Shown piece after piece: positions 50,809 through 63,483 of a DNA stretch of 64,000 nucleotides (position 1 is the stretch's first letter; the number at the start of each line of letters is the position of its first letter). The position numbers and the translations under genes are program-made. Under the pieces are notes generated by a model. That model was given only the letters and a program-made list of their open reading frames with translations, searched no databases and was not told where the DNA came from. Source of the stretch: an uncultured Eubacteriales bacterium (lineage in GTDB: Bacteria > Bacillota > Clostridia > Oscillospirales > Oscillospiraceae); contig ONOL01000004.1 of NCBI GenBank assembly GCA_900319465.1, positions 1 through 64,000 of the forward strand, in the 5' to 3' direction.

Positions 50809-53800
50809 ATGGCAAAACGCACGGATATCAAAAAGGTACTCATTATCGGCTCCGGCCCCATCGTCATCGGCCAGGCCGCGGAATTCGACTACGCAGGCAC
50901 GCAGGCCTGCCTCGCCCTGAAGGAAGAGGGCTATGAGGTCGTGCTGGCAAACTCCAACCCCGCCACCATCATGACCGACACCGCCATCGCCGACAAGGTG
51001 TATATGGAGCCGCTGACGCTTGACTATATCGCAAAGATCCTCCGCTACGAGCGGCCGGACGCGATCGTGCCCGGCATCGGCGGGCAGACCGGTCTGAACC
51101 TCGTCATGCAGCTTGAGCGCAAGGGCATCCTGCGCGAGTGCGGAACAAAGCTGCTCGGCACGAGCAGCGAGAGCATTGAGAAGGCCGAGGACCGCGAGCT
51201 GTTCAAGGAGATGTGCCAGTCCATCGGCGAGCCGGTCATCCCCTCCGAGATCACCTACGACCTGGAGCAGGCCAAGGCCGCCGCGCAGCATATCGGCTAC
51301 CCCGTGGTGCTGCGCCCCGCCTTTACCCTCGGCGGCACCGGCGGCGGCTTTGCCAACAATGAGGATGAGCTTGTCGAGATCGGCACCAACGCCTTCCGCC
51401 TCTCCCCCGTCCATCAGGTCCTGGTCGAGAAGAGCGTCAAGGGCTACAAGGAGATCGAGTTCGAGGTCATGCGCGACTCCAACGACACCGCCATCACCAT
51501 CTGCGGCATGGAGAACGTGGACCCCGTCGGCGTGCACACCGGCGACTCGATCGTGGTCGCCCCCATCCTCTCGCTGAGCGAGAAGGATAAAAAAAGGCTC
51601 AACGACAGCGCGATCCGGATCATCCGGGAGCTGAAGATCGAGGGCGGCTGCAACGTGCAGTTCGCGCTGCACCCGACGACGGGCGAATACTATCTGATCG
51701 AGGTCAACCCCCGCGTCTCCCGCTCCTCCGCGCTCGCCTCCAAGGCCAGCGGCTACCCCATCGCCCGCGTGACCGCGAAGATCGCGATGGGCATGGCGCT
51801 CGAGGAGATCCCCGTGGCCGGCGGCACCGCCGCCATCGAGCCGAGCCTCGATTATATCGTGGCGAAGTTCCCCCGCTTCCCCTTCGACAAGTTCCCCGCC
51901 GCGCCCAACACCCTCGGCACCCAGATGAAGGCCACAGGCGAAGTCATGGGCATCGGCTCCACGCTGGAGGAGTGCTTCCTCAAATCCGTGCGTTCGCTGG
52001 AGACCGGCGTCTGCCACTTCTACAACCCGAAGTTCGACCCCATGACGGACGAGGCGCTCTGCGCCTACCTCTCCGAGTTCCGGGACGACAACATCTACGC
52101 GGTCATGGAGCTGCTGCGCCGCGGCGCGTCCGTTGAGAAGCTCCACGAGATCACGATGATCACGGAGCTGTTCCTGGAATCGCTGCAGAAGATCGTCGCG
52201 ATGGAGGCGCAGCTCAAGGAAAGGGTCAACGACGTGCAGACCCTGCGCGAGGCCAAGAAAATGGGCTTTTCCGACAAATATATCTCGAGTCTCTGGAATC
52301 TCAGCGAGGTGGAGCTCTACGAGAAGCGCAGACGGCTCGGCATCCTGCCGGTCTTCCGCATGGTCGACACCCTGCACACCGGCAAGTACATCGCCTATCT
52401 CTACTCCTCCTACTCCGGGCGCAACGACTCGCGTCTGACGGACAGGAAGAAGATCATCGTCCTTGGCGCAGGGCCGATCCGCATCGGGCAGGGCGTGGAG
52501 TTCGACTACTCCACCGTCCACGCCGTGCAGACCATCAAGCGCGCGGGCTTTGAAGCCATCATTATCAACAACAACCCCGAGACCGTCTCCACCGACTACA
52601 CCACCGGCGACAAGCTTTACTTTGAGCCGCTGACCGTGGAAGACGTGATGGAGATTATCAACTATGAGAAGCCCGCGGGCGTGATCGCCTCCCTCGGCGG
52701 GCAGACCGCCATCAACCTCGCCCAGCCGCTGATGGACCGGGGCGTGAAGATCATCGGCACCGACTGCGCCGCCATCGAACGCGCCGAGAACCGCGACAGC
52801 TTTGAAAAGATCCTGCTGGAGCTGGGCATCCCCCAGCCGAAGGGCGCCGCCGTCACCAACATTGAGGACGGGGTGCGCGCCGCAGCGGAAATCGGCTATC
52901 CCGTGCTCGTGCGCCCGAGCTTCGTGCTCGGCGGGCGCGCGATGGAGATCGTCGCCAACGAGGAGATGCTGCGCCACTACCTCAAGACCGCCGTGGAGAT
53001 CGACGCGGACAAGCCCGTTCTTGTCGACAAGTACATCCAGGGCAAGGAGGTCGAGGTCGACGCGATCTGTGACGGGCGTGACGTGTTCGTGCCCGGCATC
53101 ATGGAGCTCGTCGAGCGTACCGGCGTCCACTCCGGCGACTCGATCAGCGTCTATCCCGCCTTCTCCATTTCCAACAAGGTCAAGGGCATTATTCTCCAGT
53201 ACGCCAAAAAGCTCGGTCTCGGCATCGGTATCGTGGGCCTCTACAATATCCAGTTCATCGTGGACCGGGAGGAGAACGTCTACATCATCGAAGTCAATCC
53301 CCGCTCCTCGCGCACCGTGCCCTTCCTCTCCAAGGCCACCGGCTATTCCCTCGCCGACATCGCCACCGAGGTCATCCTCGGCAAGAGTCTCAAGGAGCAG
53401 GGGATTTTCGACCTCTATCCGGAGGAAAAAAAGCGCTACTACGTCAAGGTCCCGGTCTTTTCCTGGAGCAAGATCAAGGGTTTGGACGCCTACCTGAGCC
53501 CGGAGATGAAGTCCACGGGCGAGGCCATCGGCTACGACGACAAGCTCTCCCGCGCCATGTATAAGGCCCTGCAGGCCTCCGGCATGAAGCTGCAGAACTA
53601 CGGCACCGTCTTCGTCACGGTCGCGCGGGAGGACCGGGAGGAGGCGCTCCCGCTCGTGCGCCGCTTCTACGACATGGGCTTCAACATCGAGGCCACGCCC
53701 GGCACCGCCTCCTTCCTCAAGGAGCACGGCATCCGCACCCGCGTGCGCCGCAAGATCAGCGAGGGCAGCGAGGAGATCCTCGAATCCATCCGCGCCGGCT

Positions 53801-53978
53801 ACGTCAGTTACATCATCAACACCCGCGCCGTCCACAGCGGCAGGCACCTGGAGGACGGCGTGATTATCCGCCGCTGCGCCACCGAAAACAACGTCACCAT
53901 CTTCACGTCCCTGGACACCGTGCGCGTCCTGCTGGACGTGCTGGAAGAGACCACCATCACCGTTTCCACCATCGACGC

Positions 53979-53982
<4 letters not shown>
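50809..53982 (+). CDS. carB: Carbamoyl-phosphate synthase large subunit
   Basis: 1057 residues, full length. Two homologous halves, each with an ATP-grasp domain: IIGSGPIVIGQAAEFDYAGTQACLAL at the start and VLGAGPIRIGQGVEFDYSTVHAV near residue 550. The C-terminal MGS-type allosteric domain follows (VARED...GFNIEATPGTASFLKEHG), where UMP usually binds. It needs ammonia from the small subunit CarA, whose gene is not beside it. Overlaps pyrK by 4 bp. Confidence 0.96.
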
Positions 53983-56302
<2,320 letters not shown>

Positions 56303-56306
<4 letters not shown>

Positions 56307-56944
56307 ACGCTGAAACCATCGCCAGGGATCTGCTGAAGATCCGGGCCGTGTTTTTCCGGCCGGACGAGCCCTTCACCTGGGCCAGCGGGATCAAAAGCCC
56401 GGTCTACTGCGACAACCGCCTGACCCTGACCGCACCGGAGGTACGAAACGACGTGGAAACGGGGCTTGCGGAGCTGGTAGAGGAATACTACCCCGACGCC
56501 GAAGTGCTCATGGGCACCTCGACCGCCGGCATCGCCCACGCCGCCATCGTCGGACATTTGCTGAAGCTTCCGATGGGCTATGTGCGCTCCGGCGCGAAGG
56601 ACCACGGGCGCAAAAACCAGATCGAGGGAAGGCTTCTCCCCGGCCAGAAGGTCGTGGTGGTGGAGGATCTGATCTCCACCGGCGGCAGCGTCATTGAAGT
56701 GGTGAACGTTCTCCGCGAGGCAGGCGCTGACGTGCTTGGTGTGGTGAGCATCTTCACTTACGGGATGCAAAAGGGGCTTGAGCGGCTCGCAGCCGCCGGC
56801 GTGGTGAACCGCAGCCTCTGCTCCTTTGACGTGATCGCGCGCGTGGCCGCTGAGGAGGATTACATCCGCCCGGACGACGTGGAGCGCCTGCTCCGCTTCC
56901 GCGACGATCCCTCCGACGAGAGCTGGATCGGGGCGAGAGCATGA
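56303..56944 (+). CDS. pyrE: Orotate phosphoribosyltransferase
   Basis: 213 residues from ATG 56303, with AAAGGAG 8 nt upstream. PRPP loop [18 protein letters not shown], the hood [11 protein letters not shown] and the orotate region [19 protein letters not shown]. Joins orotate and PRPP. Overlaps pyrB by 4 bp. Confidence 0.95.
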
Positions 56945-58026
56945 GAAGCCTCATCAACATCCTGGATTTCTCCCCGGAGGAGCTGCAGCAGCTCATCGAC
57001 GTCGCCAACGACATCATCGCCCATCCCGGCGACTACCGCGAGCGCTGCCGCGGCAAGAAGCTCGCGACGCTGTTCTTTGAGCCCTCGACCCGCACCCGCC
57101 TCAGCTTCGAGGCCGCGATGTACGAGCTCGGCGGGAACGTGATCGGCTTTTCCGAGGCGCAGAGCTCCTCCGCCGCCAAGGGCGAGAGCGTGGCCGACAC
57201 CGCGAAGGTCATCAGCTGCTACGCCGATATCATCGCGATGCGCCATCCCCGCGACGGCGCGCCGCTCGTAGCCGCGATGAACGCCAGCATCCCCGTCATC
57301 AACGCGGGCGACGGCGGGCACAACCACCCGACGCAGACCCTGGCCGACCTGCTCACCATTTACCGGGAAAAAGGGCGCTTCGACCGTCTGACGGTCGGGC
57401 TCTGCGGCGATCTCAAATACGGCCGCACGGTGCACTCGCTCATCTCCGCGCTCAGCCGCTACCCCGGCGTGCGCTTCGTGCTCATTTCGCCGGAGGAGCT
57501 GAAGCTGCCGAGCTATGTGAAGAAGGAAGTGCTCGCGGTCCACGGCATCCCCTACGAGCAGACCGAGGATCTTGAGGCGGCGATGCCCGCGCTCGACATC
57601 CTCTACATGACCCGCATCCAGCGGGAGCGCTTCCCCGATCCCACCGAGTACGAGCGCTTGAAGGACAGCTACATCCTCACGCCCGAGAAGCTCAAAGCCG
57701 CAAAGGAGGATCTGTGCATCCTCCACCCCCTGCCCCGGGTCAACGAGATCTCCGTGGCGGTGGACAAGGACCCCCGCGCCTGCTATTTCAAGCAGGTCTT
57801 AAACGGCAAATATATGCGCATGGCGCTGATCCTCAGGCTCCTCGAGGGCATGGAGGAGGCGCCCGCGCCCGAGGAAGAGATCGTTGCCGATCTCATCTGC
57901 GACAACCCCCGCTGCATCGTACAGACCGAGCAGGAGCTTCCGCAGGCCTTCCGCTGCACGAACCGAGAACGTAAAATCTTTCGCTGCGTCTACTGTGAGA
58001 GCAAGCGAATTTTGAAAGGAGAATGA
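56941..58026 (+). CDS. pyrB: Aspartate carbamoyltransferase with C-terminal PyrI-type zinc domain
   Basis: 361 residues. Residues 1-~305 are a normal catalytic chain: carbamoyl-phosphate loop [13 protein letters not shown], the 80s-loop region [34 protein letters not shown] and HPLPRVNEI. After a short acidic linker (EEAPAPEEE) comes a ~45-residue tail with CDNPRC and CVYC: C-x4-C and C-x2-C, the zinc ligands of the regulatory chain PyrI. The nucleotide-binding half of PyrI is absent, so CTP/ATP control of the usual kind cannot occur. No separate pyrI gene follows. Confidence 0.92.
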   Translation: MRSLINILDFSPEELQQLIDVANDIIAHPGDYRERCRGKKLATLFFEPSTRTRLSFEAAMYELGGNVIGFSEAQSSSAAKGESVADTAKVISCYADIIAMRHPRDGAPLVAAMNASIPVINAGDGGHNHPTQTLADLLTIYREKGRFDRLTVGLCGDLKYGRTVHSLISALSRYPGVRFVLISPEELKLPSYVKKEVLAVHGIPYEQTEDLEAAMPALDILYMTRIQRERFPDPTEYERLKDSYILTPEKLKAAKEDLCILHPLPRVNEISVAVDKDPRACYFKQVLNGKYMRMALILRLLEGMEEAPAPEEEIVADLICDNPRCIVQTEQELPQAFRCTNRERKIFRCVYCESKRILKGE

Positions 58027-58028
58027 TC

Positions 58029-59534
58029 ATGGCCAAGATCATCAACGAACCCTGCCATACCTTTAACGAGTACCTTCTCATCCCGGGCTACACACCCATC
58101 ACCTGCCGTTCCGAGAAGGTCTCTCTCCGGACGCCTCTGGTCAAATACCGCAAGGGCGAAGAGCCCGCCATCACCATGAACATCCCCATGATCTCCGCGA
58201 TCATGCAGTCCGTTTCGGGCGACAGGCTGGCCGTCGCGCTGGCCAAGGAGGGCGGCGTCAGCTTCATCTACGGCTCCCAGTCCATCGAGAACGAGGCCGC
58301 GATGGTGCGCCGCGCCAAGAGCTACAAGGCCGGCTTCGTCCGCAGCGACTCCAACATCAGCCCCGACGAGACCCTGCGGGACGTGCTCGCGCTCAAGGAA
58401 AAGACCGGGCACTCCACCATCGCCGTCACCGAGGACGGTACCGCGGAGGGCAAGCTCGTCGGCGTGGTCACGAGCCGCGACTACCGCGTCTCCCGCATGG
58501 AGCCGGATACGAAGGTCTCCGCCTTCATGACCCCCTTCAACAAGCTCATCTGGGCCAAGGAGGGCACCACGCTCAAGGAAGCCAACGACATCATCTGGGA
58601 GCACAAGCTCAACTCCCTGCCCATCATTGACGACGCCGGGCGCCTCTGCTACTTCGTCTTCCGCAAGGACTACGAGAGCCACAAGCAGAACCCCAACGAG
58701 CTGCTGGACGCGCACAAGCGCTACGTCGTCGGCGCGGGCATCAACACCCGCGACTACGAGCAGCGCGTGCCCGCCCTGCTGGAGGCCGGCGCCGACGTGC
58801 TGTGCATCGACTCCTCCGAGGGCCACACCGACTGGCAGCGCTTCACCCTCGCCTGGATCCGTGAGAAATACGGCGACAGCGTCAAGGTCGGCGCGGGCAA
58901 CGTGGTGGACGCGGCGGGCTTCCGCTTCCTCGCCGAGTGCGGCGCCGACTTCGTGAAGGTCGGCATCGGCGGCGGCTCCATCTGCATCACGCGCGAGACC
59001 AAGGGCATCGGCCGCGGCCAGGCCACTGCCGTCATCGACGTGTGCGCCGAGCGCGATCGCTATTTTGAGGAGACCGGCGTCTACATCCCCGTCTGCTCCG
59101 ACGGCGGCATCGTCTACGACCACCACATCACCCTCGCCCTCGCCATGGGCGCCGACTATGTGATGCTCGGCCGCTACTTCGCCCGCTTCGACGAGAGCCC
59201 CACCAACAAGGTCAACATCGGCGGCACCTATTACAAGGAATACTGGGGCGAGGGTTCCGCCCGCGCCCGCAACTGGCAGCGCTACGACATGGGCGGCGAC
59301 AAGAAGCTCAGCTTCGAGGAGGGCGTCGATTCCTACGTGCCCTACGCCGGCTCCCTGAAGGACAACGTCGCGCTCACGCTCTCCAAGGTGCGCCACGCCA
59401 TGTGCAACTGCGGCGCCATGTCGATCCCCGAGCTGCAGGAGAAGGCCGTGCTGACGCTGGTCTCGCCCACCTCCATCGTCGAGGGCGGCGCCCACGACGT
59501 CATCCAGAAGGACACTTCGCCCACAATCAAGTAA
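58029..59534 (+). CDS. guaB: Inosine-5'-monophosphate dehydrogenase
   Basis: 501 residues. TIM barrel with the catalytic Cys loop [20 protein letters not shown] (canonical is GSICTTR). Two CBS domains are inserted after residue ~95 ([25 protein letters not shown] and [18 protein letters not shown]). [25 protein letters not shown] is the phosphate site. ATG 58029 has AAAGGAG at good spacing; ATG 58023 is too close. It starts 2 bp after pyrB, so it is cotranscribed with the pyr genes. Confidence 0.94.
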   Translation: MAKIINEPCHTFNEYLLIPGYTPITCRSEKVSLRTPLVKYRKGEEPAITMNIPMISAIMQSVSGDRLAVALAKEGGVSFIYGSQSIENEAAMVRRAKSYKAGFVRSDSNISPDETLRDVLALKEKTGHSTIAVTEDGTAEGKLVGVVTSRDYRVSRMEPDTKVSAFMTPFNKLIWAKEGTTLKEANDIIWEHKLNSLPIIDDAGRLCYFVFRKDYESHKQNPNELLDAHKRYVVGAGINTRDYEQRVPALLEAGADVLCIDSSEGHTDWQRFTLAWIREKYGDSVKVGAGNVVDAAGFRFLAECGADFVKVGIGGGSICITRETKGIGRGQATAVIDVCAERDRYFEETGVYIPVCSDGGIVYDHHITLALAMGADYVMLGRYFARFDESPTNKVNIGGTYYKEYWGEGSARARNWQRYDMGGDKKLSFEEGVDSYVPYAGSLKDNVALTLSKVRHAMCNCGAMSIPELQEKAVLTLVSPTSIVEGGAHDVIQKDTSPTIK

Positions 59535-59567
59535 GCGGCAAGCCGAAAATTTGGGCTGTATGCCTCA

Positions 59568-59597
59568 TTGACCAAAATCGCGCCCGTATGTTAGAAT
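59568..59597 (+). promoter_or_regulatory. Promoter of the purine operon
   Basis: TTGACC (59568-59573), 18 bp, TAGAAT (59592-59597), 34 bp after the guaB stop and just before the ZTP aptamer. Confidence 0.7.
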
Positions 59598-59604
59598 CCC
59601 CGTG

Positions 59605-59680
59605 TCTCCCGCAACTGACGGATTTTCGTGGAGCACCACGGAGGAACGGGAGAATGGTACATGCCGACCGTCTGGGCGCA
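59605..59680 (+). ncRNA. ZTP/ZMP (pfl) riboswitch aptamer
   Basis: The pfl-motif elements are in order: P1 TCTCCCG (59605-59611) with CGGGAGA (59647-59653); CAACTGACGG after P1; P2 CGTGG/CCACG around AGCA with GAGGA following; then GCCGACCGTCTGGGCG. GACGG (59617-59621) pairs perfectly with CCGTC (59668-59672) as the pseudoknot. It senses ZMP/ZTP, which accumulates when 10-formyl-THF is short. Confidence 0.85.
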
Positions 59681-59716
59681 CAAGCTTTTCGGAGTTCGTG
59701 CGCCCTGTTGCTTTTT
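59674..59716 (+). terminator. Riboswitch-controlled terminator before purE
   Basis: GGGCGCAC (59674-59681) pairs with GTGCGCCC (59698-59705), followed by TGTTGCTTTTT. Its 5' arm uses the end of the aptamer's CTGGGCG segment, so ligand binding should prevent it: an ON switch. Confidence 0.8.
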
Positions 59717-59726
59717 CGGAGGTTTT

Positions 59727-60215
59727 ATGAAAAAAGTCGGAATCATCATGGGAAGCGACAGCGACCTTCCCGTGATCCAAAAAGCGGCGTCCATCCTGAA
59801 GGAACTGGATGTTCCCTTTGAAACCCACGTCTACTCCGCCCACCGCACGCCCGCCCAGGCCCGCGATTTCGCCGCGGCCGCGCGGGAGAAGGGCTTCGGC
59901 GTGCTGATCTGCGCGGCGGGCATGGCCGCCCATCTGGCGGGCGCCGTCGCCGCGAACACCACGCTGCCCGTCATCGGCATTCCCTGCAAGGGTCCCGCGC
60001 TGGAGGGCCTCGACGCGCTGCTGTCCACCGTGCAGATGCCCTCGGGTATCCCGGTCGCAACGGTCGGCGTCAACGGCGGCGCCAACGCCGCGCTGCTGGC
60101 CGCCCAGATCCTCGCCGTGGAGGACGCGGCGCTCGCCGGAAAGCTCGCCGCCAAACGCGCCGCCGACGCGGAAGCCGTGCTCGCAAAGGACGCCGGCATC
60201 GCAGAGCGCCTGTAA
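59727..60215 (+). CDS. purE: N5-carboxyaminoimidazole ribonucleotide mutase
   Basis: 162 residues, class I Pur[21 protein letters not shown], the SAHRTP catalytic loop and [29 protein letters not shown] are diagnostic, as is the C-terminal [25 protein letters not shown] lies 4 nt before the ATG. PurK is not in the window. First gene after the ZTP riboswitch. Confidence 0.96.
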   Translation: MKKVGIIMGSDSDLPVIQKAASILKELDVPFETHVYSAHRTPAQARDFAAAAREKGFGVLICAAGMAAHLAGAVAANTTLPVIGIPCKGPALEGLDALLSTVQMPSGIPVATVGVNGGANAALLAAQILAVEDAALAGKLAAKRAADAEAVLAKDAGIAERL

Positions 60216-60223
60216 GAATAGCC

Positions 60224-60300
60224 TTCCCTTGGCGCGGGGAGGAGCCTCAGCAACCCCTCCGCCGCTTCGCAGCGCCTCCCCCTACCCAGGGGAGGCAATA
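60224..60300. repeat. Palindromic GC-rich intergenic repeat between purE and purC
   Basis: CCTTCCCTTGG and CCCAGGGGAGG ends enclose CCCCTCCGCCGCTTCGCAGC and a CCTCCCC/GGGGAGG stem. Such ~80-bp elements are scattered between genes in many Ruminococcaceae (from memory). It sits inside the operon and may act as an mRNA stability hairpin. Confidence 0.6.
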
Positions 60301-60330
60301 TGGAAATTCTTTAATAAAGGAGTCATAACC

Positions 60331-61017
60331 ATGGAAAAGAAGCTCGTTTACACCGGAAAGACCAAGAACGTTTACGCCCTCGACAACGGCAACTACCTGC
60401 TCAAGTTCAAAGACGACTGCACCGGCAAAGACGGCGTGTTCGATCCCGGCGAGAATTCCGTCGGTCTGACCATCGACGGCGTGGGCGACGTGAACCTGCG
60501 CATGTCCCTCTACTTCTTTGAGAAGATCAACGCCGCGGGCATCCGCACCCACTTTGTCTCCGCCGATCTGAAGGACACCACGATGGAAGTCCTGCCCGCC
60601 AAGGTCTTCGGCAAGGGCCTGGAAGTCATCTGCCGCCACAAGGCCGTCGGCTCCTTCCTGCGCCGTTACAGCGACTACATCGAAGAGGGCGCCGATCTGC
60701 CCGCCTACGTGGAAATGACCTTCAAAAACGACGCCAAGGGCGATCCCCTGGTCACGAAGGACGGCCTGATCGTGCTCGGCGTGATGACCGGCGAGCAGTA
60801 CGACGAGATCAAGGACATGACCCAGAAGATCACGCAGATCGTCGCCGACGAGATGAAGGCTCGCGGCCTCGTGCTCTACGACATCAAGTTCGAGTACGGC
60901 TACGACGCCGAGGGCAAGGTCATGCTCATCGACGAGATCGCCTCCGGCAACATGCGCGTTTACAAGGACGGCAAGTACATCGACCCGATGACCCTGTCCG
61001 AGCTGTTCTTCGCGTAA
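60331..61017 (+). CDS. purC: SAICAR synthase
   Basis: 228 residues from ATG 60331, with AAAGGAG 8 nt upstream. [23 protein letters not shown] (ATP site), [16 protein letters not shown] and the substrate-site strand [30 protein letters not shown] are typical of the short bacterial enzyme. Its TAA shares one base with the purF ATG. Confidence 0.95.
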   Translation: MEKKLVYTGKTKNVYALDNGNYLLKFKDDCTGKDGVFDPGENSVGLTIDGVGDVNLRMSLYFFEKINAAGIRTHFVSADLKDTTMEVLPAKVFGKGLEVICRHKAVGSFLRRYSDYIEEGADLPAYVEMTFKNDAKGDPLVTKDGLIVLGVMTGEQYDEIKDMTQKITQIVADEMKARGLVLYDIKFEYGYDAEGKVMLIDEIASGNMRVYKDGKYIDPMTLSELFFA

Positions 61018-62441
61018 TGGGCGGATTCTTCGGCGCGGTCTCGCACCGCGATGTGGTGCTGGACGTGTTCTTCGGGACGGACTACCACAGCCACCTCGGC
61101 ACCCGGAACGCCGGCATGGCGATCTGGAGCCGCGAGGGCGGCTGCAAGCGGCAGATCCATTCCATCGCGAACACGCCCTTCCGCACCAAATTTGAGAAAG
61201 ACCTGGACGAGTTTTCCGGAACCGTCGGCATCGGCTGCATCTCGGATTCCGACCCCCAGCCGCTGCTGGTCCGCTCCCACCTCGGGCTTTACGCCATCAC
61301 CACCGTGGGGCAGATCAACAACGCCGAGGAGCTGGTCAACACTTACTTTGCCGACCACGGGCATCAGTTCATGGCCATGAGCTCCGGCAAGGTCAACATG
61401 ACCGAGCTGGTCGCCGCCCTCATCAACGAGGGCGAGGATCTCGCCTCCGGCATCCTCCACGCGCAGCGCCTCATCGACGGCTCCATGACCATCCTGCTGA
61501 TGACCGACGCGGGCGATATCATCGCCGCCCGCGACCGCTTCGGCCGGCTCCCGGTGCTGGTCGGCCGGGACGCGGAGGGCTACTGCGTGGCCTTCGAGTC
61601 CTTCGCTTACCAGAAGCTGGGCTACGAGACCGTCTACGAGCTCGGGCCTGCGGAGATCCTGCGCGTCACTGCCGACGGCTGGGACGTGCTCTCCCCCGCC
61701 GGGAAGGACATGAAGATCTGCGCCTTTCTCTGGACCTATTACGGCTACCCCAACTCCAACTACGAGGGCGTGAATGTCGAGATCATGCGCATGCGCAACG
61801 GCGAGATCATGGCGCGCGACGAGATGAAGCGCGGCAGCCTTCCCAAGGTGGATTTCGTGGCCGGCGTCCCCGACTCCGGCGTGCCCCACGCCATCGGCTA
61901 CGCCAACCGCAGCGGCAAGCCCTTCGCCCGCCCCTTCGTCAAGTATACCCCTACCTGGCCCCGTTCCTTCATGCCCTCCAACCAGGCCATGCGGGATCAG
62001 GTCGCCAAGATGAAGCAGATCCCCGTACCTGAGCTGATCGAGGGCAAAAAGCTCCTCTTCGTGGACGACTCCATCGTCCGCGGCACCCAACTGCAGAGTA
62101 CGGTGGATTTCCTCTACGAGTCCGGCGCGGCGGAGGTGCATATGCGCTCGGCCTGCCCGCCGATCATGTACGCCTGCAAATATCTGAACTTTTCCCGCAA
62201 CAACTCCGATATGGACCTGATCGCCCGCCGCACGATCCGCGAGCTGGAGGGCGGCGAGGGGCAGGAACACCTCGACGAATATGCCGATTCCGAAACCGAG
62301 CGCGGCCAGTGCCTGCTGCACGCCATCTGTGAGAAGCTTGGCTTTGATTCGCTGGGCTACCAGTCGCTGGACGGGCTGCTCGAGGCGATCGGCATCGACC
62401 GGGACAAGATCTGCACCTACTGCTGGAACGGAAAGGAATAA
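61017..62441 (+). CDS. purF: Amidophosphoribosyltransferase-family protein lacking the N-terminal cysteine
   Basis: 474 residues. The C-terminal PRTase part is intact: PRPP loop KLLFVDDSIVRGTQLQS, plus VAGVPDSGVPHAIGYA and YTPTWPRSFMPSNQ. The N-terminal class-II glutamine amidotransferase fold is present, but begins [12 protein letters not shown] where active enzymes have C-G-I at the mature N-terminus. The glutamine-binding GHTRYST block is replaced by GIGCISDSDPQPL. PRA synthesis from ammonia remains possible; glutaminase activity looks lost. C-terminal TYCWNGKE. Follows purC directly. Confidence 0.85.
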   Translation: MGGFFGAVSHRDVVLDVFFGTDYHSHLGTRNAGMAIWSREGGCKRQIHSIANTPFRTKFEKDLDEFSGTVGIGCISDSDPQPLLVRSHLGLYAITTVGQINNAEELVNTYFADHGHQFMAMSSGKVNMTELVAALINEGEDLASGILHAQRLIDGSMTILLMTDAGDIIAARDRFGRLPVLVGRDAEGYCVAFESFAYQKLGYETVYELGPAEILRVTADGWDVLSPAGKDMKICAFLWTYYGYPNSNYEGVNVEIMRMRNGEIMARDEMKRGSLPKVDFVAGVPDSGVPHAIGYANRSGKPFARPFVKYTPTWPRSFMPSNQAMRDQVAKMKQIPVPELIEGKKLLFVDDSIVRGTQLQSTVDFLYESGAAEVHMRSACPPIMYACKYLNFSRNNSDMDLIARRTIRELEGGEGQEHLDEYADSETERGQCLLHAICEKLGFDSLGYQSLDGLLEAIGIDRDKICTYCWNGKE

Positions 62442-62445
62442 CACT

Positions 62446-63483
62446 ATGGAAAACTCCCACTCCGCGTCTTACGCCGCGGCCGGCGTCAACATCGAAGCCG
62501 GCTACGAGGGCGTGCGGCTGATGAAAAAACACGTGGAGCGCACCTTTATCCCCGGCGTGGTATCCGGCATCGGCGGTTTCGGCGGCCTCTTCGCCCCGGA
62601 GCTTTCCGGCATGAAGGAGCCGATCCTGGTCTCCGGCACCGACGGGGTGGGCACCAAGCAGCGCATCGCCCAGCTCATGGACCGCCACGATACCGTCGGC
62701 ATCGACTGCGTCGCCATGTGCGTCAACGACATCATCTGCTGCGGCGCAAAGCCCCTGTTTTTCCTCGACTACATCGCCATCGGCCGGAACGATCCCGAAA
62801 AAGTGGCGGCGCTGGTCTCCGGCGTGGCCGAGGGCTGCGTGCGCGCCGGCTGCGCCCTCATCGGCGGGGAGACCGCCGAGCACCCCGGCACCATGCAGCC
62901 GGACGACTACGATCTGGCGGGCTTCTCCGTCGGGATCGTCGACAGGGAGAGGATCATCGACGCCTCCTCGATGCGCCCCGGCGACGCAGTGATCGCCCTG
63001 CCCTCCAGCGGCATCCACTCCAACGGCTATTCGCTGGTGCGCAAGGTCTTTGACGTGGAGCACGCCGACCTCGGGAAGCGCGTTCCGGAGCTCGGCTGCC
63101 CGCTGGGCGAGGCGCTGCTGACGCCGACCTGCATCTACGTCAAGCCCGTCCTCGCCGCGCTCACGGCAAGCGAGGTGCACGGCGTGAGCCACATCACCGG
63201 CGGAGGCTTTTACGAGAACATCCCCCGCTCCGTGCCGGACGGGCTCTGCGCACGGATCGAAAAGGCCGCGGTCCGGACGCCCGCGATCTTCAAGCTGATC
63301 CGGGAGCAGGGAAAGATCCCCGAGCGCGACATGTTCAACACCTTCAACATGGGCGTCGGCATGAGCCTCATCGTCTCGCGCGAGAGCGCAGACCGGGCGC
63401 TGGGCGCGCTGCGCGCCGAAGGGCTGGAGCCCTATATCATCGGCGAGATCGCGGAAGGCGGGGAGAAGATCGAGCTATGCTGA
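62446..63483 (+). CDS. purM: Phosphoribosylformylglycinamidine cyclo-ligase (AIR synthase)
   Basis: 345 residues from ATG 62446, with AAAGGAA upstream. SGTDGVGTKQRIAQLM, DCVAMCVNDIICCGAKPLFFLDY, LIGGETAEHPG and HITGGGFYENIPR are family signatures. Closes FGAM to AIR with ATP. Starts 4 bp after purF and overlaps the next gene by 7 bp. Confidence 0.95.
   Translation: MENSHSASYAAAGVNIEAGYEGVRLMKKHVERTFIPGVVSGIGGFGGLFAPELSGMKEPILVSGTDGVGTKQRIAQLMDRHDTVGIDCVAMCVNDIICCGAKPLFFLDYIAIGRNDPEKVAALVSGVAEGCVRAGCALIGGETAEHPGTMQPDDYDLAGFSVGIVDRERIIDASSMRPGDAVIALPSSGIHSNGYSLVRKVFDVEHADLGKRVPELGCPLGEALLTPTCIYVKPVLAALTASEVHGVSHITGGGFYENIPRSVPDGLCARIEKAAVRTPAIFKLIREQGKIPERDMFNTFNMGVGMSLIVSRESADRALGALRAEGLEPYIIGEIAEGGEKIELC

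Noticed and set aside
49711..53847. 1378-codon minus-strand ORF across pyrC and carB
   Set aside because: Antisense shadow of strongly coding plus-strand genes in GC-rich DNA; its translation is A/V/G/D-rich without any domain.
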